A DNA stretch of 64,000 bases. It comes from Eumeta japonica (taxonomy: Eukaryota; Arthropoda; Insecta; Lepidoptera; Psychidae). Below, piece by piece: positions 48,791 to 60,653 of this stretch (the first letter of the stretch is position 1; each line of letters opens with the position of its first letter). The notes under the pieces are model-generated. The model did no database searches and was not told the origin of the DNA. It worked only from the letters and a program-made list of their open reading frames with translations. The position numbers and the translations under genes were made by a program. The stretch lies in the NCBI GenBank assembly GCA_005406025.1, contig BGZK01000009.1, forward strand, positions 930,001 through 994,000, given 5' to 3'.

Positions 48791-49374
48791 TTTTTTCAAT
48801 GTTCTTCCTTTATTTTAGAAAATAAACAAAAATCGCATGGTGCGAGATCAGAGTCGTAAAGCGGGTGAGTCAGTATTTCTATATCTGACGTCCCCAACTA
48901 GTTAGTTGTTTGTCTGGAAATATGGGATAAGGCGTTGTCACGATTAAGAAGAATCCTACTGAAAGGTCGTTCTTCCTGGATTTTTACGAAAGAAGAAACA
49001 AACAATTGTCAGTATATCAATCTGCAATGGCTGTTATTTTATTTTCTAAGCAATTGTTGCATAATGACTGTGTTTTAATTTCGGGATCGTAACAGTAAAT
49101 CTAACTTTCGTCACTTGTGACCATGTTGTATACAGCATTTGAGTCATCGATAAATCTTAGCATCATTTCAATACCATGACGGAGTTTTTGAACTTCTGTC
49201 AAATTATTAGGTATTCACCGAGTACAAAGCTTCCTAATCGCTAAATTTTCATGAAGAATTTTTTAACTCATTCCGATGCCTTACCTTGTCCGAATATAAT
49301 TGCAGGTCACTCTTTTGTCAATCTCTATCATGAGCCGCACTGCACTGATATTATTTATGGTCGTCACTTTAGAA
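48790..49374 (-). pseudogene. Mariner relic, inverted
   Basis: Reads right to left with the same landmarks as the mariner at 34690-35722 (initial D..ISAVRLMIEIDKRVTC region, VTSDES, HDNALSH-like block). It ends at 49374, where a hAT 3' end abuts. 49230-49374 is the reverse complement of 63785-63930. Confidence 0.8.
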
Positions 49375-49945
49375 CAATGGTTCCCAACCTTATATGAACT
49401 ACCGCCCCGTTTACAAGGAAATAAAATTCCAACGTATCCCTTTATATAATACTTAATTATACCAATTTTATATCTCTCACTGTTATCTATTAATAATCAC
49501 AAATTAAAAATTAATTCTCTCTCTCTCTTTCTCTCTGTAATCGTTCTACTCGTGGTCGTGGCTGAGGATCATGATTATTGATTATTTAAAAATACTAAAA
49601 CATATTATATTAAAAACATTTACTTCAGACAAAGACCATACAAAGTGTTATAAACAAAATCATAACTTGACCAACAAATGCAAGACAATACACGAACTGG
49701 AGCACTCCGCACTGGGGCACTGCACAAAGGCAAAAACAAGACGAGAAATCGAAATTAGTAAAAAAATATAATAAAGAAAACAATGTTCAATAAGAAACAT
49801 AAACCCTGATGGACGGTTGAGGATGCTGGAGTTTTAACAATTTGTTAATCTCGAGTTTTAATTCAGTTAACATCAGTCGCAAATCACCGCGCTCAGTGAT
49901 CTGCAGTCTATTTCTTTTCTTACAGTAAATTAGCTGCACTTCCCA
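49375..49945 (-). mobile_element. hAT 3' end fragment, inverted copy of 63215-63784
   Basis: Starts CAATGGTTCCCAACCTTATA, the same terminal repeat as the hAT ending at 63784, next to the same 8-bp CTTTAGAA flank. It is the reverse complement of the last 570 bp of that element, including the final codons. It ends at a hairpin (49934-49978), beyond which gypsy sequence begins. Confidence 0.85.
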
Positions 49946-49978
49946 CACCACCTCCGAACAGTGGTGTGGGAAGTGCAG
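49934..49978. repeat. Hairpin at a hAT/gypsy breakpoint (18-bp arms, 9-nt loop)
   Basis: CTGCACTTCCCACACCAC, loop CTCCGAACA, then the perfect complement. It lies exactly where the hAT fragment ends and the gypsy fragment starts. Confidence 0.9.
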
Positions 49979-49984
49979 TGAAAT

Positions 49985-50735
49985 CGGTGTTTGACTATTA
50001 TTTACAAAACCAGCCTAGTGTTGGCATCACCGATAGAAAGCAATCGCGCACTGTTTGTCGAGTCCGTACCAGCCGCCAGGTGACGCCGGGACGGAGAATG
50101 CCGTAAAGACGGTAAAAAATGCGTTAAAAAAGCTATAGTAGAGAGCGAGGATCCAGGACAAGCCCTCAGCCGGATGTTACTTTATTATAGAAACTGTGAA
50201 CATGCGACTACGAGTGTGTCTCCAACGATGACAATGTTCGGTCGAAGGGCGCTTGTTCCGCTATGCGCTGCGTGTCCGGAGATACGGCGTTCGCGAGGGA
50301 TTACAGCCTACCTCAATCGAAATGGGTAAAGGGACGCGTGAGGGAGACAGTCGGACGGGCCTTGTATAACGTGAAGCTGCCGTCGTGCGTTGTACGGCTT
50401 CACGTCGATCAACTCCTCCTGTTACCAGGTAGAGGGAATAAACGACATTCTCTATCACACAATTGGTTTCAGGGCCGGATCAGTGAAAGGAGCGCGTGAA
50501 CTAATGCTGCACGCGGCACGCGAGTCGTGCGAGTTGCACTCACGTATATCTTCAGCGGCTATGGAAGCTCTTGCAGAGGCAGAGGCACCCTAAGAAATCA
50601 CCGAGGAGCTAGCTCCTGGTTCACCAGATGTAATTGATTTGTATAAACGTACTTTGCGGCCTCGCCGTCGATTAAACTATAAACTACAATTTCTTCATTA
50701 CATATTTTAAAATATCAACCATATTATCGAATTAA
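49985..50735 (+). pseudogene. Gypsy-type pol fragment (integrase C-terminal part)
   Basis: Frames shift, but GTENAVKTVKNALKKAI (end of the integrase core with its catalytic-type Glu region) and MLLYYRNCEHATTSVSPTMT are clear. A FGRR block follows, then VRDYSLP.SKWVKGRVRETVGRALYNV and HVDQLL, typical of gypsy-group integrase C-termini. Its 3' part matches 23590-23940 upstream of copy B. Gag and polymerase are not on this strand. Confidence 0.85.
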
Positions 50736-51170
50736 CTAAACGAAATAACGGATCGACTATTCGATTCGTTCGATCGATCGACAACCAGAGCCAATTCTAG
50801 CGCTCGCTCATATTCCAAGTTTGGTTCCGCAAATATCCAACTTCGCATATCTTCGCTAACAAGGCCCGAAATAAACTGGTCTCTCAAGTTTTCTTCTAAA
50901 TTTATGCCGAAATTGCATGTAGCCGCCAAATGTTTCAAATTTTGAAGGTAATGCAACAGATCCTCGCCCGGCCGCTGTCAGCACTGACGGAAAATATGTC
51001 GCTCAGCGATGTTAGACTGCCGCGAATCCAGATGCTTTTTTTTACGATATCTACGAGTCCCTCGAATGTCTCGATCTCCCGTAGGGCAGGCGCACACAGG
51101 CCGACTGTGACGTCATACGTCGCCGCCCCGACGACCGTTATCAATGTGGCTACAGGCACACCTCCTTAAT
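50735..51170 (-). pseudogene. Gypsy gag-like fragment, opposite orientation
   Basis: On the minus strand two overlapping frames read GAATYDVTVGLCAPAL..IETFEGLVDIVKK and then CNFGINLEENLRDQFISGL plus LEYERALELALVVD. This is the capsid-like gag region of gypsy elements (LRDQFV.GL pattern). It breaks the B/C flank similarity: copy B runs straight from its 23930 equivalent to the CAGTCACCTTTCG at 23979. So it is an insertion in the copy C flank. Confidence 0.75.
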
Positions 51171-52181
51171 AATATTTAAAGCGATGTACTGTTTCACTCG
51201 ACTTATATACGCAGTCCATTTTCTTGATGAAATATCGAAGAGTTCAATTTTCCCAAACGGCATTATCACTTATTTAAATATTAAATAGCTTTTAATTGTC
51301 AATCCTCGTCGCCAGTGAGATGTTCGATAGAAACGTGCGATTGCACGTTTCTATTGAATATCTTACGAGGGTTTGGCAGTATATTGCTTTATTTTTCAGT
51401 CACCTTTCGAATTCTGGTATATGTATCCCTCAACGAGTAGTTTAAAACATTTGCCGAGTATAACCAAATCGTTTATAAAAACAAATATCTGACATAAATT
51501 AACAACATTTAGCGTAACCTGAAAAATAACCGATTAAATGCCCAAATGATGTAATCAACCACTCATAGATTTTGAGGTAAACAATACAAGATACTTGTTC
51601 TATAATTTTTTTTTTTAAACTTAATTTGTTATTGCATTATTACGTTAATGAGCATGATTTAAAACAATACGAATAAATAAATTATAGACTTTATCTGTAG
51701 AAACGATATTTTTATAAAATTTTGTTATAAATATTTCTTTTATGACGCATTTAATCTATATTTTCCATTTTAAAATGTTAGGCTGTATGTTTGTATGTTC
51801 TTTTGTAAATTAAAAACAGATTAGTTGTTCTTGATGTTTGCAATACAGAAGGACCTTGCAGTTAAGAAAATGATAGGTTGTGTTTGTATATAAATAAAAT
51901 GTTTGTTTGTTTGCTTGTCCAAACTATTCTCTGAAACAGCTAAATGGAATGTATTCAAATTTTGAGAAGAAATAGTTTATTTAGCGAAATAACGTTCGAA
52001 CACGTGCATTGTTAATTTCGATGTACCTATAAGAAATTTTCATTTTTTACTTAAATGTGAATAATATTACCTATAAAGAGATGAAATAGAATTAATCTAA
52101 AAACAATGGATAAAATGAAATAGTTCATTTGGTATGGTTTACCAAGTATTCATAATAACCGAAAGTATAACGACCGCCTGT
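51171..52181. other. Upstream region of copy C
   Basis: From about 51395 to 52180 it aligns with 23979-24905 upstream of copy B. A hairpin (12-bp arms ATAGAAACGTGC, loop GATT) lies at 51327-51354 in the inserted part. No gene. Confidence 0.5.
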
Positions 52182-52212
52182 CAGTCAGTCGCGCGCGGGG
52201 AACGCTTCGAAC
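52165..52212 (+). promoter_or_regulatory. Gnmt: Probable Gnmt copy C promoter and non-coding exon
   Basis: TGTCAGTCAGTCGCGCGCG at 52180 repeats the doubled initiator-like motif of copy B, followed 30 bp later by ACG|GTATGT. The coding exon is preceded by TTGTTTCATAG|GA. The motif, donor and acceptor all stand in the same relation as in copy B, although the sequences around them have diverged. Confidence 0.45.
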
Positions 52213-53206
52213 GGTATGTCTTTTTACTCTACTGTTAATTAACGAGATGTGTGCTCTTGTGCAAAGAATGATACATTATATAATTGTAGCAGTACTTTTT
52301 TAACTACCGGAGAAGGTGGTATGCTTTTATACGACCCACATAACATTTTTACTGGATATTCGATTTTAATGTTTTTTGTTCAAGTAGAATACGCTTCAAT
52401 ATTAATCTCATTTTAAAGCAAAAAAAAAATTCGTCCCTACGATAAGTAAGGGTTTAATTTAAGTTATTGTATGTGACAGGGTAATTATAAAATGCCAAAG
52501 ACTTCATGGTGCATAAACTATACCTATATTTCAATATTAGTTTAAATTATTTAAACTAAAATTTGAATTAAAATCGCTCCAATATAGAACAAATATAAAC
52601 TGAATCTTTTTAAAAATATGAAAACAAATTTATTTATGAATAGGTACCTGAAGGAGGTTTTAGGATACATACAATTTCTATATTAGGTACCCTATGAATC
52701 CGAAAAAATGGAACCTAAAGGAATATGCTGGCATGAGCTATAATATCTTATATCCATAAACGTATTTTTATATTTTTCCAAAATATTTTTCTTTCATGGG
52801 TCACGTAGTCACACTTGAAATATGTCGTAATCAAGTATCAGTATTTAATAGTTGCGTAGTAGTTCATTTGATAGACGGATGTTATGCAATACAAACTATG
52901 GGCGCGCTACTCTGATTAATCGTTTTCCATGTAAAATCCAGACGGGAAACGAAATAAGTGCTCATTGACCGCGCGTGACCTTATGGAAAATTAGGTAACA
53001 AGTGCGTACACGCGTAACGCGATAACACAATTAATAACAAAATATCCACTAACCCTAAAAAGTCTCGAATCGATTAGACCAGATCGAAAATCGAAATATA
53101 TGCGTACACAAGGACATAATCTCCATCGTTTTGAGAAAGAGAAAATAGTTGAGCAGCGAGCTCCACGCCACTCACGACTTGGCCGAATTCGTTTTGTTTC
53201 ATAGGA

Positions 53207-53415
53207 ATGGCAGCAGACAAGACGTTGGTGAACCGATCGGCGGTTATTCCCTCTGAAGGGCTCAAAGACCAATATGCCGACAGAAAGTTCGCCAGTATAT
53301 GGACGAAGTTTGTGGGCGATGGAAACGAAAGAATCGGAAAGTACAAGGATTTCCTGATCGGCCTGCTGAAGATGCACAACTGCGTCACGATTCTGGACGC
53401 CGCCTGCGGCACCGG
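53207..53415 (+). CDS. Gnmt: Gnmt copy C, exon 1
   Basis: Residues 1-69 plus two bases. The second half, including LDAACGTG, differs from copy B at two bases over about 135 bp (into the intron). The first 102 bp differ at about 16 positions, mostly amino-acid changing: DKTLVNRSAV for DEVFASRSAG, ADRKFASIW for ADGKAARIW. Tyr23 and Trp32 are kept. ATG choice as for copy B; donor CCGG|GTTTGT. Confidence 0.92.
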
Positions 53416-55872
53416 GTTTGTTCACTTCTTAGTCGCTTGGTAGTTTTCTACATGCCAATCTTATTTTTGTTACCTTTTTTTTAATGATTCGTTATGTTTT
53501 TAATGATTTTAGAAGTAAATAAAAAGTATGATTCGTCAGCGTTCTAACACTTATGTAACTAAAAATTTTATGTAACGAAGTCATGTTCTGCACCATAAAT
53601 TGCAATCTACACACATAAAAAAGTAGTAGTAACGAGAAAAAATCTGTGTATTAAAATATTTTTGTAAAACTACTTTGGGGGTATTAGAAACGTTGACAGA
53701 ATAAATGTCAATGATTTTTTATAATTTTCGTCCGTCTATCTGTCTATGCATTTGTTCGCGAACTCTACTACAACTAGGAATCTAGATCGAAACCAGAATC
53801 GGAATCAAAAGCGACGTCAAGCGATGAAATCGAAAGTAGGCACCAGTTCGGGATCATGGTCCACAGTTTGATTGGTCAACATAAAAGATGAAACAATTCA
53901 TTCGATCTCCACGCGGACGGAGCTGTGGGCGAAAGTCAGTATCGAATGAAGAAATTACTTTCTAAGCTAGGCAACATCAGTTTAACAGGAACATAGTTTT
54001 TAAACTTTTTAATATGTATTTCCACTCTTTTTTCTGAAAAATATAAATGAAATTGTAATTCTTTTTTGAGTGCAATGCAAACTAAATTACCATGTAAGCT
54101 TATCTATTCTGTAACTAACTTCTAACTTTCAAATATTTCTATTCCTCAGCTTAGAATAGGTGTATTTATATATAGATGCGAAAGTTTTCATATCTAAACC
54201 GCTAAACCGATTTCGATAAAATTGTTATTATTGATTATTACTTAAATGAGGATACCATAGTCCTTAAAAAGCACAAAGGTTATTTTTTATTTAACTGTAT
54301 CATTTATTTATATATAACTTGATGATTAAACGGATTTTTATAAAATTCTGACAGTGATAAAACACATTATTACTTAAAAAGTAAGCTACTAAAAAGTAAG
54401 CTACTGTCCGTCTATCTTTCTGTATGTTGTGTCCATGTATTCGTATATATCGACAACGGCATAACCGATTTTGAAAAAATTCAATTCTCTTTCTGTAATT
54501 CTCTTAGAATTCATCGTTGCATAAAATATAGATTAGTATTTGAATGTTTTTTGTATATATTATTATAATTACATCATCGATAAATTAATTTCAATATTGT
54601 ACGTTGTTAGAACACACCGTCACGTGAATTATAAGCTAGGTACTGTGTGACTTTTTTTTTTTAAAATTCAATAATGCCTTAATTGATTTTACTAAAATTT
54701 GACATCTGATAAAACATACGGACCCATAAAACTATATTTTGTATCAATCAATTGTGTCCACCTTGTAGGAAAAGTGAATTTAGAAGTCATTATTTCTATT
54801 TTATTCTGTCTACCACATTTATTCGCTCGCTTTGTTAGGAATTGTCCTAACAAAGCGGGCCTATTATTGAATAAAGGCGGAAAAAGAAGATAGGAATTTA
54901 GGGCAGGGCGTGTAAGAGAAGAGGTTGAGGTGGAGGGGAAGAGGGAAATATGGAGTGAAAGGGCGAGTGAAGGATTGAAATTGGTAATAAGACAAAAAAC
55001 GGAATAGGTAATGCAATCAGAATCAAGTTTAAGATCAAGATTTTAGTGAGGAGCAAGATCTCGATCAACATTCTCTATCAATTCAGGCAGAGTCCCAAGC
55101 CAAACCTATGAATTCATAAAACGTAGAACGTATATCTGTCAGTCTCTCTGCCTGTTAGCGCGCTTATCGCTCGGTTATTTCATTTACGACTTATCACCCC
55201 TTATGTTCATAGATTTTTTTTTTCGCTCATCTAATGTTTTTTCTGACCGTGTTCTAGTATGACATATTTTCTTATTGTGTTACCAACTTTGAAATTAAGT
55301 GAAGTCTGAAGAAAAATGGGCATCAGCGCACTTTGAATGTTACAGCCGACAATGTCATAATGTTTATATTTTTATACTAGTAGTGTACGGAAACAAATCC
55401 TAATTAACTGAATGATTCCTTAACGAAGAGACGAAACTACTGAAGCTAAAAAGACTAAATTCGGACAATTGGTTTCTTTTAAAATGTAAACAAACAGTGA
55501 GAACAGTTTTTGAACGTTTAATATCTTTTTTACTGATTAATTGTTTAGTAACACTCTTAAATTTATATAAGCATAACTTCTATATATCTACAGGACCCCT
55601 ATTGAACATAGCACACATTGCCCTCTAAATGAATTTGTGACTGCATAGTTGATTAACGTGTATACTCAGTTTATTTTTATTTCTTGTATTGAGTTTATAT
55701 CGATCACTTTTTCTCTTAAGCATTTCAATTTTTTTTTACGTGTAAAATTCTCTCTCATAAATGAATATAATGTATATCATATTGTAGTACACGAGAGCAT
55801 ATAATACAATTGTTGTGATATATGCACGTTATAATTTAAGATACATTGTTATTAAATTAGACAATATTTTAG
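53416..55872 (+). other. Intron 1 of copy C
   Basis: Alignable to copy B but lacking the 1.9-kb transposon. It includes GATC-type degenerate repeats at 53775-53880 and 54890-55080 and a derived hairpin at 54828-54857. No gene. Confidence 0.65.
54828..54857. repeat. Derived hairpin in intron 1 of copy C (13-bp arms, 4-nt loop)
   Basis: CGCTTTGTTAGGA, loop ATTG, then its complement. Copy B at about 26835-26860 reads CTCGCTTTATTAGGATAGCA with no second arm, so the inverted arm was gained in copy C. Confidence 0.85.
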
Positions 55873-56000
55873 AATCGACTCCATGATGCTAGTCGACGAG
55901 GGCTTCAAAGTGGTATCCGTGGACGCCTCTGACCAAATGCTGAAGCACGCGCTCAAGGCGCGCTGGGAGAAACGGAAGGACCCCAAGTACGACGAATGGG
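55873..56000 (+). CDS. Gnmt: Gnmt copy C, exon 2
   Basis: 128 bp encoding the same residues as copy B exon 2; only the first, split-codon base differs (A for G, silent: GGA/GGG). Acceptor ATATTTTAG, donor GTACGT. Near-identity continues about 170 bp into the intron, then fades. Confidence 0.95.
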
Positions 56001-57087
56001 GTACGTACGGCGACCACAGAGTGCAGTCAAAGTGTATGAGCTAACTTCTATCAATCTACTTAAATACTTGAGAGTCTTAGCCACTTATACCAGTTTTTAT
56101 TAAGATCAATATTATTTTTATTATGAACCTCATGACGCGGGAGCCTGCGCAACTCATTTATGTAAGTTACATTTTAGCGTACTATATTTGTAGTCTATAG
56201 TCCGAGCGAGCGAATGCACTTGATGTGATGTATATAGGTAAGGTAAATTGAGTCTGATAATGAAGGGATTAGTTTATGAATTTTTAAACTTAAATCACTC
56301 GTGCATACATCGGAGAAGCTCTTAAGCCATCGGTGTCGAACTTTGCCGGTGCATTGGTCATAAAGCTCATTCGTAATCCCCATGTCTCACTAGACCGCGT
56401 AAAGGTGAAATGTTCCAAGATCCAAAACACCAAAGGTCCAAACCCTCCATTCTGAACTAATAGACAAAAAGACATACGGTCAATTGTCTAATTAAAAGCT
56501 ATTTTGGTCGATGAGAAAGCGCTTATTGTAAAAGTCTCAAATATATATTATTTTATAAATTTAAAGTGAATAGTTTTAAAATTATTCAAGAGAATAGATT
56601 AAAATTAACCATTACCCCTTGTTTTTGAAATAACTTAAATAGTTCTTTACATATAAATTACAGAAAATCTATAGTTTACTTCGTTCCAATGTCCAATATA
56701 AATTGATACTCGCTAAGGACGTTAGTGCATATTGAGCGCGTATCAGTTATTTTTTTTTTAATTCGTGCTCAATCCTAAAAGCGGTAAGATGTAAAAGTGT
56801 TAAACTTGGCGTGATCATAATGCAAACTTAAAAGAAAACAATAAATAAAAATCAGGCTAATGTGAGAGGTTTGTGCATATAATCCGCAAACGAATGAGTG
56901 AAAATAATTTCTTTCAAGTATTTAATTTAACACAGAGATGTTGTATTGTAGTTTAGAATCTTTGATGTTCGAGTGTGACTCGAAATTGGTCGGATTTATT
57001 TAGTGTCATTTTCATATTATAATAAAACATATTCATATATCTGTAAAATCACAAAATTGTTTCTAATGTAGGTAATTACTCTTCTAG
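56001..57087 (+). other. Intron 2 of copy C
   Basis: Aligns with 29695-31556 minus the R1-like LINE. 56318-56405 is a short segment not present in copy B, sitting where copy B has the LINE. No gene. Confidence 0.65.
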
Positions 57088-57347
57088 TAATAGAAGAAGC
57101 GAATTGGAAAACTTTGCATCGCGACGTGCAGCGCTTTCAGCCGGGCGCGCAGTTCGACGCGGTGCTGTGCCTCGGCAACTCCTTCGCGCACTTGCTCGAC
57201 GAGTTCGGCGACCAGCGCGAGCAGCTCGAAGCGCTGAGGAACTTCGCGCTCTGCCTCAAGCCGGGCGGGATCTTAATCATCGACCACAGGAACTACGACT
57301 CCATCATCGACAGCGGCGACACGCCTAACAAATCTATATATTACAAT
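57088..57347 (+). CDS. Gnmt: Gnmt copy C, exon 3
   Basis: 260 bp encoding the catalytic core with LGNSFAH (His kept), [13 protein letters not shown] and [12 protein letters not shown]. About 130 bp in the middle are identical to copy A. Changes specific to C include TLHRDVQRF and SGDTPNKS. Acceptor CTTCTAG, donor AAT|GTAAGA, phase 0. Exons 4 and 5 are not found before position 64000 and should lie beyond it, since intron 3 here is swollen by insertions. Confidence 0.95.
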
Positions 57348-57406
57348 GTAAGAGGTGCCCAAATTAATTTTAGTTGAACAAGCCGAAACAGTTTATTAGT
57401 TAATAC

Positions 57407-59464
57407 CAGTGGCGACGGCTTCTAAGAACTCGATTCTTATCGGCTTCCCTTTCATAAAATATTTAATATGCATAATTCATAAATAAATAAATTATTGCTT
57501 TTTAGTATACAGACACTTAAAATTATTTTTAATTTTCAATAATTATTATAAATAATATCCAGCCTTCTTACGTTAGTAACGTAAGCCCTATATAAAAAAC
57601 ACTTCAAATAACTCGAAAGCAACTGAGTTATTTATACGACCAAATTCAGAATGTTCGCTATCGTCGTAATCAATGTGAAATGTTGAGTCTTCCATATTCG
57701 GTTGTATTATAGCGTTATGGCGGGCCACAGCCCGCGAGCTTGCCGTCGCAAGCCGCGGGACAGCGGGAGAATAACTCGGCTTGTCGCGAGTTTCATTTCG
57801 ACTACGAAATGACGCAATTGTAATTCGTGTAACATAATTTCACCTTTAATGTGAAGTCTTAGGTGTTATATTCGGTTGCGACTTCTTGTGTTATACATCA
57901 TTATGTAAATAATAATGCGTTTCGATCAGCGGAGATTTCCGATTATACCCGAATAAAAACGGTTTTGCATATAGCATCATTCCCGTGTCGAATTAAGTAT
58001 GTATAGAAGTATAGGGCGGCGTACAAACAAAATTAAATTACAATGTCCAATGGCTGTCTTTATTCCTTGCTATGCTCACGTACTTAACTTAGTTTATCTC
58101 GATCTTTAGAAAATATTCCAGAGTTAAAACAATTTTTCGGCCACATCAATTGCATAATAAAATTTTTAATAAATCTACTAAACGTTCGGGTCTTTTAAAA
58201 TTAACGTCAGATCGTCGTTTGCCTGGTGTCGCAGAAACTCGATGGCAGTATCATTCTCGTATTATTAATGTCATTTGTAACTGTAGATCCGACATAATAC
58301 AAACATTTAATATAATTATAGAAAATCCGATGGTTTGGGATTCTGAATCAATTGCCATATCAGAAAGTTTGTTAATGACATTAGAAGATGGGAATTTTGC
58401 TTTTTGCATACTTTAGCTGAATTATTTGCAAGAACAGATATTACTTTCGCTTTACTACAAAATAAACAGAGTGATATAGACGTCGTTATTCGCGAAGTTC
58501 GATCGCTATTAAATTGGTTTGAGAGTAATTTCATTAATAAGTTTGACGAAATTTACGACAGTGTCACTGATATAAGTGAGCCTCCACGAAGACGCCGACG
58601 TCTATTTAGCTCAGAATCAGACTTAAAACGCGAGTATAAACGTATTTTCATCGAAATTGTAGATAATGTTAAAAATCAAATTCAAACCAGATATAGTTCA
58701 TTAAGCAATTTGTCATTTTAGATTTACTAAGTAAGTCGAAATATGATTTATTCGAACGTAAATTTCCTGAGGATAAACTAAATAATTTAAATTTATTATT
58801 TCCTCGAATTTTTGACATAAATGCATTAAAAATGAGTTAAAAGTATTATATTCGTCTCCCTCGCTTAAAGGATTAGATATGTACGAGTTATTTTGCATTT
58901 ACAAAAGATATCTTAAAAATACATTTCCTCAAATTTTAAGCTTAAGTAATATCTGTTTAACCCTTCTGAAAACAATTGCGGCCGCGGAACGATCTTTTCA
59001 GCTCTCAAACGCATTCATACGTACCTCAGAAATAGCCAGACAGGACAAAGCTTTCAGATCTCGCGTTGTTATCTATAGAAAACATTTACTGTTGCAAATC
59101 AAAAGTAAGCCAAATTTTATGACTTGGTATTAGCTCATTTCCTCAAGAAAATCGTAGATTACCACTAGAATTTAAATAGCTTTTTATCTCATTTAATTCA
59201 TTTATCCACTGCGCTGTTATAAATTCGACTAAAGGAAACTACTTCATTAGCTTTTTCAAAGCTGCTTTTATGCATGCTCGAAGTCTTCCGTTTGTATTCT
59301 ATCGTTGACTTCAAGTATGCCAAAGTGGCGAATGAAATATCTCCGCGTTATACCAGAGGGCGTTACAGAGCTCGGTAGTAATAGTTATATTTTTAATAAT
59401 GTTTAATGTTGACAATTTTTTAAGGTTCGGCTTCCCTTTATATTTTTCTCACCCCTCGCCACTG
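57407..59464 (+). mobile_element. hAT transposon, ZMYM1-like, with 8-bp target duplication
   Basis: It begins CAGTGGCGACGG and ends CCCTCGCCACTG, flanked on both sides by GTTAATAC (57399-57406 and 59465-59472). Copy B has a single GTTAATAC at the matching place (31876-31883), so the insertion postdates the B/C duplication. Inside is a decayed transposase. Confidence 0.92.
58100..59133 (+). pseudogene. hAT transposase relic (ZMYM1-like)
   Basis: Blocks in shifting frames: TSDRRLPGVAETRWQYHSRI, then a DGNFAFCIL/LAELFARTDITFALLQNKQ run of the middle helices, a KREYKRIFIEIVDNVKNQIQ stretch, and KTIAAAERSFQLSNAFIRTS, which is the hAT dimerisation region. The order matches ZMYM1/THAP-type hAT proteins. 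The N-terminal part is missing and there are several frameshifts (near 58416 and 58721). Confidence 0.85.
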
Positions 59465-59559
59465 GTTAATACACTGACTATTATTTCATAATAAACAAAT
59501 CATTTGAGAACAATAGGTCAGATGTGGTTAAGTTTTTGAAACGAAGTTGCTTATCGTAT

Positions 59560-59929
59560 ATAAATATCCTACATAGTAACATTATAATTTTTTTAGAAAT
59601 GGCCACTCAGAAACTGTAACATAAAAAACATAATTAAATTTAAATAATGGAACTCTATGCCAACCTTTATTTGTATATTAAATTCATCTGTCATTAGTTT
59701 CTACAAATTGGCGGCAAAAAGAGAAATTGTCTATTAACGCGAGCAAATTTTCGTGCAATGATCTATAACCCTCGTTGCCATTTAAACCAACAAGAAAATT
59801 ATGACAAACTTCGGTTGACTTATCATGATGAAGCTCCTTCCCTAACCACTATTTATAATCGGTTTAACGAGTTCAAAGGTGGTCTTACTAATCTGACTGA
59901 CGATGTACCTGAAGGACGAGGTTCTAAGG
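59560..59929 (+). pseudogene. Mariner relic, left part, split by a hAT
   Basis: Includes the mariner start region shared with 12073 and 31985 and the N-terminal coding part (YNPRCHLNQQENYDKLRLTY, APSLTTIYNRFNEFKGG). It is cut at TTCTAAGG (59922-59929) by the next hAT; the rest resumes at 63785. Confidence 0.85.
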
Positions 59930-60653
59930 CAATGGTTTCCAACGGGGGTGGTACCGTCTACTAGTGGGCGCTGGAGCTTTCCTTGGGGGCGGTAACGGGT
60001 CCAAAGGCAAATGGGGGCGCTATGACGGTCAAGAGGGCGGTCGCGGCGTACCTACCTAATTAGAAATTTGATAATTTGTAGTAAAATAATTTGAAAACAC
60101 ATCTATTTTGATGAAAAAACATTTGGTCTAGCCGTCTATAATGCTTATGTTATTATTGTAGCGTAAATAAACATTAAAACATTTAAATGAGCATTAATAA
60201 ACTAATTAATTGATTCGGTTTAGGATTGCCTGTAACAAGTCTATGTAAATTGATAAACAAAGATATGATTTACTCAATCCAGCATGTTTCGACAAAAATA
60301 CGAGAACTTGTAATAATCTGTTTGCAGTGCAAGTGTGCCGAGAAATCGCAAACGAACAAAGGCATATAAATTGTTGCGTGCTCGAAATCAAATCTTTACA
60401 AAACAGGGATAGCTCTTCTAATGTCTTATTGATTTTGTACGTTTTGCCAGTGATCCATACTCGCGCGTGACTGATAAAGTAAAGAAGTCATTATAGCCCT
60501 TAGTTTTATAACTTTCTATAGATAGGTTAAAAAGTTAAAGTATTGAAATCGTGAAATCTTAATTGTCTGAAACTAAGAAGAAATATCGGCAGTACAACAT
60601 TGGGTATTTGAATTATGGATTTACGCAATCTGCAACAAACGAATTATTACCTA

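Noticed and set aside
57104..57328. Arg/Ala-rich second open frame inside Gnmt exon 3 (also at 4798-5046)
   Set aside because: It is a shadow of the GC-rich Gnmt coding frame; the real frame is conserved in all three copies with matching splice sites.
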